Shown here: positions 59,111 to 64,000 of the stretch, in pieces
Numbering within the stretch: position 1 is the stretch's first letter
How the letters are laid out: every line of letters starts with the position of its first letter
DNA from: Janthinobacterium saanense
Lineage (GTDB): Bacteria > Pseudomonadota > Gammaproteobacteria > Burkholderiales > Burkholderiaceae_D
Assembly: GCF_014200675.1 (NCBI RefSeq)
Contig: NZ_JACHCI010000001.1
Span: 1-64,000, forward strand
Direction: 5' to 3'
DNA length: 64,000 nucleotides
Notes under the pieces: generated by a model
Told to the model about the DNA's origin: nothing
The model's database searches: none
Seen by the model: the letters and a program-made list of their open reading frames with translations, nothing else
Made by a program: the position numbers and the translations under genes

Positions 59111-60241
59111 CTAGCGCGAGCCGCGGCGCGCAGCCAAACGGTCCAGCATGGCCTTGACCGCCGCCATTTGCGTGCCGCTCTTGCGGAAAAATTCCGGATT
59201 GAGCGGGTTGATGCTGGTGTAGCCCCAGAAATCCCAGCAGCCTTGCGGGTTGTAGGGGAAGACGGGGCTAGGCTCCGCTTGCGGATACAGCACGATGATC
59301 TTGTTGGTCTCTGCTACCTGGTTGTAGCCGGTGCGCGTGTAGAAACGGTCGCCGATATCCTGCGTGGTTTGCAGGCAGCCATGGAAGACTACGTGCACGC
59401 GGCAGGTCTCGCTGGTGCACGCTTGCGGTACATAGGCGTAAGCCGTATTGCTCATGCTGGACGCAATCGCGTTCTGAATAAAGCTGCGCTGGTTAAAGGC
59501 GATCAGCTTGCCATTCAAGGTGCTGGAGGATGGCTGCAGGTCTGGATACAGGTGCTGCAGGATATCGCGTGCCTGGACAAAATTGCAGTCGTTGATGAAG
59601 GGCGACGCCGTCAGGCCGCAAGCCTGGTCCTGGCTGTTGTTGGTGATGATGGCGTGGCCCGCGCCCACCGTATCGACGAAGCGGATTTGCGCGGCCGGCG
59701 TGCCGGCCAGTTGATAGAATTTAGCCACCTGTTCCACCACCGGCCGCGTCACGGTCTGGTCTTTCGTACCGCTGAACAGATATATGCGCTGGCGCTGCAG
59801 GTAGGCCGTATCGTCAATCTGCTTGTCCCTGGCAAAGCCTTGCGCCGAGCGCAGCAAGCCGCTGGCGTCGGGTGGCGCCACCTGCTTTTCAGCAGGATTC
59901 ATGCAGGTGGTCAGGGCGTTGTTCAGGTAGGAAATATAGGGAAAGCGGCCAGGCTGGCTGGCGCAGTAATACGGTCCGCCCGCGATGATGCCGGCACCGG
60001 ATACGGTGGCCGAATAAGCGACGGCAAACTGCGCCGCCATGAACGCGCCCGACGACAGGCCGGATACGGTGGTCTGGCTCAGGTCCACTTGATAGGCGGG
60101 CAGGGCGATGACGTCGCCCGTGGCGGCCGCAGTCGTGGTAGTGGTGGCTGCGATGGCTGGCATGGGCAGTGGCGCCAGCAAAACAAGGCTGAGAGCCAGC
60201 AGGCCGGTGGTGCGTAGGGCAACAGGGTAGCGCTTGGTCAT
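59111..60241 (-). CDS. Secreted PHB depolymerase-like esterase
   Basis: A 376-residue exported alpha/beta hydrolase of the extracellular short-chain-length PHA depolymerase type (type 2 catalytic domain). A signal peptide ends at MPAIAA (about residue 30), followed by a Thr-rich stretch. The lipase box GLSSG has Ser63 as nucleophile, near the N-terminus as in this type. Later segments are IYLFSGTKDQTV (Asp), VGAGHAII (His) and CRVHVVFHGCLQTTQDIG. There is no separate substrate-binding domain, so it may act on amorphous polymer or oligomers. AGGAG precedes the ATG at 60241. Confidence 0.85.
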   Translation of the reverse strand: MTKRYPVALRTTGLLALSLVLLAPLPMPAIAATTTTTAAATGDVIALPAYQVDLSQTTVSGLSSGAFMAAQFAVAYSATVSGAGIIAGGPYYCASQPGRFPYISYLNNALTTCMNPAEKQVAPPDASGLLRSAQGFARDKQIDDTAYLQRQRIYLFSGTKDQTVTRPVVEQVAKFYQLAGTPAAQIRFVDTVGAGHAIITNNSQDQACGLTASPFINDCNFVQARDILQHLYPDLQPSSSTLNGKLIAFNQRSFIQNAIASSMSNTAYAYVPQACTSETCRVHVVFHGCLQTTQDIGDRFYTRTGYNQVAETNKIIVLYPQAEPSPVFPYNPQGCWDFWGYTSINPLNPEFFRKSGTQMAAVKAMLDRLAARRGSR

Positions 60242-60444
60242 GAGGATCTCCTCTGTAGGGGGCGTAATGCAGGCCTGAGGGTCGAGCATAAGCAAAAAAA
60301 CAATCCGCTAGGCAAGTATTGGACGCTGCTTGATGTCGCTCAAGCGGCCCTGGTGCATCGCGGCACACGCCGTCCCGCACATGCTGGCGGTGTTTGGCAT
60401 AGAATGATTCCTTTGTTCTTTTACTCTTTTTTGATGGTGCCCCC

Positions 60445-61053
60445 ATGTCCAAGACCTTTGCCCAGCTGTTCGCTTTGACCGCCTTGTGCGCGGGCGCGAC
60501 GATGACCGTCTCCGCTTCCGCCGCCCAGCCTGCAACGGCTGCGCCGGCTGCCGCTGCGGCAGCCCCCGTCGCCTGTCCTGCCATCCTCAAGCAGACTTTC
60601 AACCGTTTGCAGGATGAAACGCCGCAAAACCTGTGCCAGTATGCGGGCAAGGTCGTGCTGATCGTCAATACCGCCAGCTATTGCGGTTTTACCAATCAGT
60701 ACGAAGGACTGGAAGCGATGTACGCCAAGTACGGCAGCAAGGGCCTGGTGGTGCTGGGCTTCCCGTCGAACGACTTTGGCAAGCAGGAGCCGGGCAGCAG
60801 CAAGGAAATCGCCGATTTTTGCTATAACACCTATGGCGTGAAATTCCCGATGTTCTCGAAATCGGTGGTGTCCGGCCCGAACCCGAACCCGCTGTACGCG
60901 CAATTGATCAAGCTGACCGGTAAAACCCCGGCCTGGAACTTCCATAAATACCTGATCGACCGCAACGGTAAAGTGGTGGAAAGCTTCCCCAGCAAGGTGA
61001 CGCCGGACGACAGGCAACTGGTGGGCGCGGTGGAAAAAGCGCTGGCGATGTAA
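60445..61053 (+). CDS. Glutathione peroxidase family thiol peroxidase, exported
   Basis: A 202-residue GPx with a signal peptide (cleavage near SASAAQ) and an Ala/Pro-rich linker, then the catalytic domain: peroxidatic Cys80 in VNTASYCGFTNQY, Gln in FPSNDFGKQEPGS and Trp in WNFHKYLID. Cys replaces selenocysteine, as normal in bacteria. A resolving Cys candidate lies in ADFCYNTYG. It would detoxify peroxides in the periplasm, probably with thioredoxin-like reductants. Confidence 0.9.
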   Translation: MSKTFAQLFALTALCAGATMTVSASAAQPATAAPAAAAAAPVACPAILKQTFNRLQDETPQNLCQYAGKVVLIVNTASYCGFTNQYEGLEAMYAKYGSKGLVVLGFPSNDFGKQEPGSSKEIADFCYNTYGVKFPMFSKSVVSGPNPNPLYAQLIKLTGKTPAWNFHKYLIDRNGKVVESFPSKVTPDDRQLVGAVEKALAM

Positions 61054-61072
61054 GCTGCCTACGAACATAGTG

Positions 61073-61098
61073 AAGCAGGCCGCTGGCCTGCTTTTTTT
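61073..61098 (+). terminator. Rho-independent terminator after the peroxidase gene
   Basis: AAGCAGGCC / GGCCTGCTT perfect 9-bp stem, loop GCT, T-run to 61098. Confidence 0.93.
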
Positions 61099-61182
61099 AT
61101 TTCATTGCCGTGCTTGTTGTATTGCTATTGCTGTCCTAAGCTGTCTGTTCTGCTTCTTAAAACAACAGTCGAGGAGATCATC

Positions 61183-61542
61183 ATGGCGTATGTCGATGGA
61201 TTTGTTGTGCCCGTACCAAAAGCCAAGCTTGACGCCTATCTGGCCATGTCGCGCACCTGCGGCGCCATCTGGCGTGAACTGGGTGCGCTGGAATTTCGCG
61301 AATGCGTGGGCGACGATGTCAAGCCGGGAAAATGGACTTCGTTCCCGCAGGCGGTGGACTTGCAGGATGGTGAAGTGGTGGTATTTTCCTGGATCATCTA
61401 CGAATCGCGCGCCAGGCGTGATGACATCAACGACAAGGTCATGAAAGACCCGCGCATGGCCGACATGATGGATCCGGCCAAGCTGCCGTTCGACGGCAAG
61501 CGGATGATCTATGGCGGCTACGAAATGCGCATTGACGCCTAG
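61183..61542 (+). CDS. DUF1428 family protein (YbaA-like)
   Basis: A 119-residue protein of the DUF1428 family, of unknown function, with a dimeric alpha/beta-barrel (ABM-like) fold. It is recognised by MAYVDGFVVPVPKAKLDAY at the start, FRECVGDDVKPGK, and FSWIIYESRARRDDINDKVM and FDGKRMIYGGYEM near the end. GAGGAG lies 8 nt before the ATG at 61183. Its stop overlaps that of the convergent pabBC gene by 4 nt. Confidence 0.87.
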   Translation: MAYVDGFVVPVPKAKLDAYLAMSRTCGAIWRELGALEFRECVGDDVKPGKWTSFPQAVDLQDGEVVVFSWIIYESRARRDDINDKVMKDPRMADMMDPAKLPFDGKRMIYGGYEMRIDA

Positions 61543-63377
61543 CTTGTCAGCTGCGCGGCCATCGCACCGCGCAAGGCATTACAGACGACGATGGCTTGCG
61601 CTTCGGCCAGCATGGCCCGCGTGATGACGGTTTCCTGCGCATCCCAAGCCGGGTCGGCCAGCATGGCCGCGCGCTGTACGCCCGGCAGCAGGCCGCAGGA
61701 CAGGGGCGGCGTATGCCAGCGGCCGTCCAGTTTGACGAACACATTGCTGCGCCCGCCCTCCGTCAATTCATCGCGTTCATTAAAGAACAGCATGTCGAAG
61801 CAGCCGTACGCCTCGGCGGCGCGCCAGGCGGCGTCATAGCGCGTGCGCACGCTGCTCTTGTGGCGCAGGAACAGGTCGTTCGCCGTGGTGGGCTCTGGCG
61901 CCAGCATGATCTTTACGGTAGCTGGCAACGGCAGCAGCGCACCGCTTTGCACCGTGAACCTGCCATCGTGGCGCAGCGCCAGGCGCAGGCGGAAGGGGGC
62001 GTCGTCTGAGCGTGCTGCGCATGCAGTTTGCAGGGCGGCGCGGGCAGCGCTGTCATCCCAGACAAAGCCGAAATAGGCGGCTGACGCAGCCAGGCGCACC
62101 AGGTGGCGCTTCTGCTGGCGGCAGCCATCCGCACGGCTGGCATACAGGGTTTCAAACAGCTCGAACTCATTCACCAGGCCCGTCAGGAAGCGCGCCTTGA
62201 GCTGGCATTCGGCGTATTCATCCTGCGCATCGCTGTCGTAGACGATGCCGGCGCCCACGCCCATTTCGCCGCGCTGCACGCCGTCTGTGCCGGGCGGCTG
62301 CAGGGCCAGGGTGCGGATAGGCACGGACATGCAAAAGTCGCCCACGGCGTGGCCTGCACCGGCTACGGGTGGATCGAACCAGCCGATGGCGCCCGTGTAC
62401 ACGCCGCGCGGCGCCGGTTCCAGTTCGGCGATGATTTCCATGGTGCGCCGCTTGGGTGCGCCCGTGATCGAGCCGCACGGGTACAAGGCCTGGAAGATGT
62501 CAAGCAGGCTGGCGTCTTCGCGCAGGCGGGCCTGCACGGTGGAGGTCATCTGCAGCACGCTGCTAAAACGGTTCACTTCGAACAGGGCCGGTACATGTAC
62601 CGAGCCGGTGGTCGCGATGCGGCCGATGTCGTTGCGCAGCAGGTCGACGATCATCAGGTTTTCCGCGCGGTTCTTCGGGTCCTGCGACAGCGCCAGTGCG
62701 CGGCGTGCGTTTTCCTCTACCTGTCCGGCCGCAGCGGCTGGCGCCGTGCCTTTCATGGGCCGCGCCGTCAATTCGCCCTGCACATGGCGCACGAACAGTT
62801 CGGGCGACAGCGACAGCAGCGCGCCGCCGTCTGGCAGCAGCACCAGCGCGCCATACGGCACCGGCTGGCGCGCCCGCAGCCGGGCATACAGGGCCAGGGG
62901 CGAGCCGAAGGCGTCGAAGCGCAAGCGGTAGGTGTAGTTGACCTGGTAGGTGTCGCCAGCGGCGATGTAGTCGTGGATACGGCTAAGTGCGCGCGTAAAT
63001 TCAGCCTGGCCGACATTGGCAGTGATAGCGGCAATGCCGGCCGGCGTATCCGTGCTTGGCGCGTGATCTGCCAACCATTGCGCCACCTCGTCTTGCGACA
63101 GCTGCTGGCAGTGTTCAAACACCAGTATCTGCGCCAGCGGTGGTGCATCGGCAGCAGGAACCCGTGGCGGCATCTCCAGCAGATGCGCCCCCAGTTCATA
63201 GCTGCACACGCTGACAGCGTACTGGCCGCGTGCCAGGGCTGCTTGCATTGCGTCGAGCAGCGCCGGCCACTCGCCGGCGGTCTCGCAGCGCAGCATGGCC
63301 ACCAGGCCCGTGTAGAGGCGCGAGCCGGCGCCTGAGGCGCTGGCGTCGTCGAGCAGGGCAAAGCAATCGGGATGCAT
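61539..63377 (-). CDS. Fused aminodeoxychorismate synthase component I / aminodeoxychorismate lyase (PabB-PabC)
   Basis: A 612-residue bifunctional enzyme for p-aminobenzoate (folate) synthesis. Residues about 90-350 form the chorismate-binding PabB domain (TYQVNYTYRLRF, ARPMKGTAPAAA, ENLMIVDLLRNDIGRIA, CGSITGAPKRRTMEIIAELE). From about residue 375 a PLP-dependent PabC domain follows (ETLYASRADGC; catalytic Lys likely in RHKSSVRTRYD; NERDELTEGGRSNVFVK; GLLPGVQRAAML). The glutamine amidotransferase PabA is not in the window. SlmA is encoded 22 bp upstream on the same strand, so the two are probably cotranscribed. Confidence 0.92.
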   Translation of the reverse strand: MHPDCFALLDDASASGAGSRLYTGLVAMLRCETAGEWPALLDAMQAALARGQYAVSVCSYELGAHLLEMPPRVPAADAPPLAQILVFEHCQQLSQDEVAQWLADHAPSTDTPAGIAAITANVGQAEFTRALSRIHDYIAAGDTYQVNYTYRLRFDAFGSPLALYARLRARQPVPYGALVLLPDGGALLSLSPELFVRHVQGELTARPMKGTAPAAAAGQVEENARRALALSQDPKNRAENLMIVDLLRNDIGRIATTGSVHVPALFEVNRFSSVLQMTSTVQARLREDASLLDIFQALYPCGSITGAPKRRTMEIIAELEPAPRGVYTGAIGWFDPPVAGAGHAVGDFCMSVPIRTLALQPPGTDGVQRGEMGVGAGIVYDSDAQDEYAECQLKARFLTGLVNEFELFETLYASRADGCRQQKRHLVRLAASAAYFGFVWDDSAARAALQTACAARSDDAPFRLRLALRHDGRFTVQSGALLPLPATVKIMLAPEPTTANDLFLRHKSSVRTRYDAAWRAAEAYGCFDMLFFNERDELTEGGRSNVFVKLDGRWHTPPLSCGLLPGVQRAAMLADPAWDAQETVITRAMLAEAQAIVVCNALRGAMAAQLTS

Positions 63378-63398
63378 GGAAACAGCGATAAGGGCGGC

Positions 63399-63974
63399 TT
63401 AGCCCAGCAGCATGGCGATTTGCAGCGCCGCTTCCTGGGAAGGCTGGATCTTGAAGCCGCTCTTGGCGTAGCGGTGCCAGCGTCCGATGACGAAGCTGAC
63501 CATCATGGTGGCGCGCGCCGGCACTTCGCTTTCCTTGCCATGGCCTTCGGCGGCGGCCACGCGCAGCGACTGCTTGAGCGCCAGTTCCACGCGGTCGTAG
63601 AACTGGTTCATGCGCGCTTGCAGGCGCTCGTCTTCATTGACCAGCGCGTCGCCGATCAGCACGCGCGTCATGCCTGGGTTGCTGGTGGCGAAATTGAGCA
63701 GCATGCCGACGATGTCGCGCGTTTGCGTCATGCCGTCGCTGTGCTTTTCCGCGATCTGGTTGATCAGGCCAAACACGCTCGATTCGATGAATTCGATCAG
63801 CCCTTCGAACATTTGCGCCTTGCTGGCGAAATGACGGTACAGGGCCGCTTCCGACACGGCCAGTCTGGCGGCCAGTGCGGCTGTGGTGATCTTTTCGCCT
63901 TTCGGCTGCTCCAGCATTGCGGCGAGGGCCTGAAGAATTTGTAGCCTGCGTTGGCCCGGCGGTGTACTTGCCAT
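63399..63974 (-). CDS. slmA: Nucleoid occlusion factor SlmA
   Basis: A 191-residue TetR-fold protein that binds DNA over the nucleoid and blocks FtsZ assembly there. The HTH is ITTAALAARLAVSEAALYRHFASK (residues 29-52); the rest shows SlmA-typical EGLIEFIESSVFGLINQI, NFATSNPGMTRVLIGDALVNED and the ending FVIGRWHRYAKSGFKIQP. The start ATG at 63974 is near the window edge, with no strong Shine-Dalgarno visible. Confidence 0.92.
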   Translation of the reverse strand: MASTPPGQRRLQILQALAAMLEQPKGEKITTAALAARLAVSEAALYRHFASKAQMFEGLIEFIESSVFGLINQIAEKHSDGMTQTRDIVGMLLNFATSNPGMTRVLIGDALVNEDERLQARMNQFYDRVELALKQSLRVAAAEGHGKESEVPARATMMVSFVIGRWHRYAKSGFKIQPSQEAALQIAMLLG

Positions 63975-64000
63975 GTTTTCTCTTGTAGTTAAAAAAAAAT

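Noticed and set aside
61143-61182. In-frame extension of the DUF1428 protein upstream of 61183
   Set aside because: The added residues are Cys/Leu-rich noise and a GAGGAG motif supports the ATG at 61183.

Overview
The window looks like the replication-origin region of a GC-rich betaproteobacterial chromosome, most likely Oxalobacteraceae (Janthinobacterium/Duganella/Massilia type). The support is the gene set (mnmG-rsmG-parA-parB next to atpIBEFHAGDC, SlmA, two polyhydroxybutyrate-degrading enzymes, Gdx with a guanidine-II riboswitch) and protein style. The species is not determined. No dnaA, dnaN, gyrB, rRNA, tRNA, insertion sequence, prophage or CRISPR array was seen.

Layout. 0.2-5.4 kb: an Lrp/AsnC regulator divergent from a bifunctional proline-catabolic PutA, then an MTA/SAH nucleosidase. 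5.47-6.61 kb: a 1.1-kb gene-free block with three copies of one module (AT-rich stretch, TAG/TAA triplets, GC-containing spacer, DnaA box, and 140 bp on a fixed pair of further DnaA boxes). This is a candidate chromosomal oriC with a triplicated unwinding element. 6.8-15.5 kb: a GMC oxidoreductase, a Liv-type ABC transporter and a lipoprotein 3-hydroxybutyrate-oligomer hydrolase. 15.5-16.4 kb: an orphan nuoA and a riboswitch-controlled guanidinium exporter. 16.5-21 kb: mnmG, rsmG, parA, parB, with three parS-like sites at 12.8, 15.5 and 16.4 kb. 21.3-28.4 kb: the complete F1Fo ATP synthase operon. 28.5-31.5 kb: a TetR/SDR pair with twin operators, a gutted rsgA paralogue and a small lipoprotein.

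31.7-43.9 kb is a complete Weimberg-type D-xylose oxidation locus: 2-oxoglutarate semialdehyde dehydrogenase, XylX, XylB, XylD, the XylFGH importer, the XylR regulator, an epimerase-like protein and an SMP-30 lactonase. 43.9-56.3 kb is a ChvE-GguAB-GguC/GbpR-type locus for arabinose, galactose or fucose: two more IlvD/Edd dehydratases, a sugar dehydrogenase, DgoK and DgoA. Its three outward promoters share a 21-bp operator candidate. Together the two loci import aldoses, oxidise them to aldonates and dehydrate them. Pentoses then go to 2-oxoglutarate; hexoses go to pyruvate plus glyceraldehyde-3-phosphate.

56.3-64 kb holds a CoA-binding protein, a PPK2 kinase, a GabD-type dehydrogenase, a secreted PHB depolymerase, a periplasmic glutathione peroxidase, a DUF1428 protein, a PabB-PabC fusion and the nucleoid-occlusion protein SlmA. 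Functions are assigned by family recognition and motif reading only; no database search was run.
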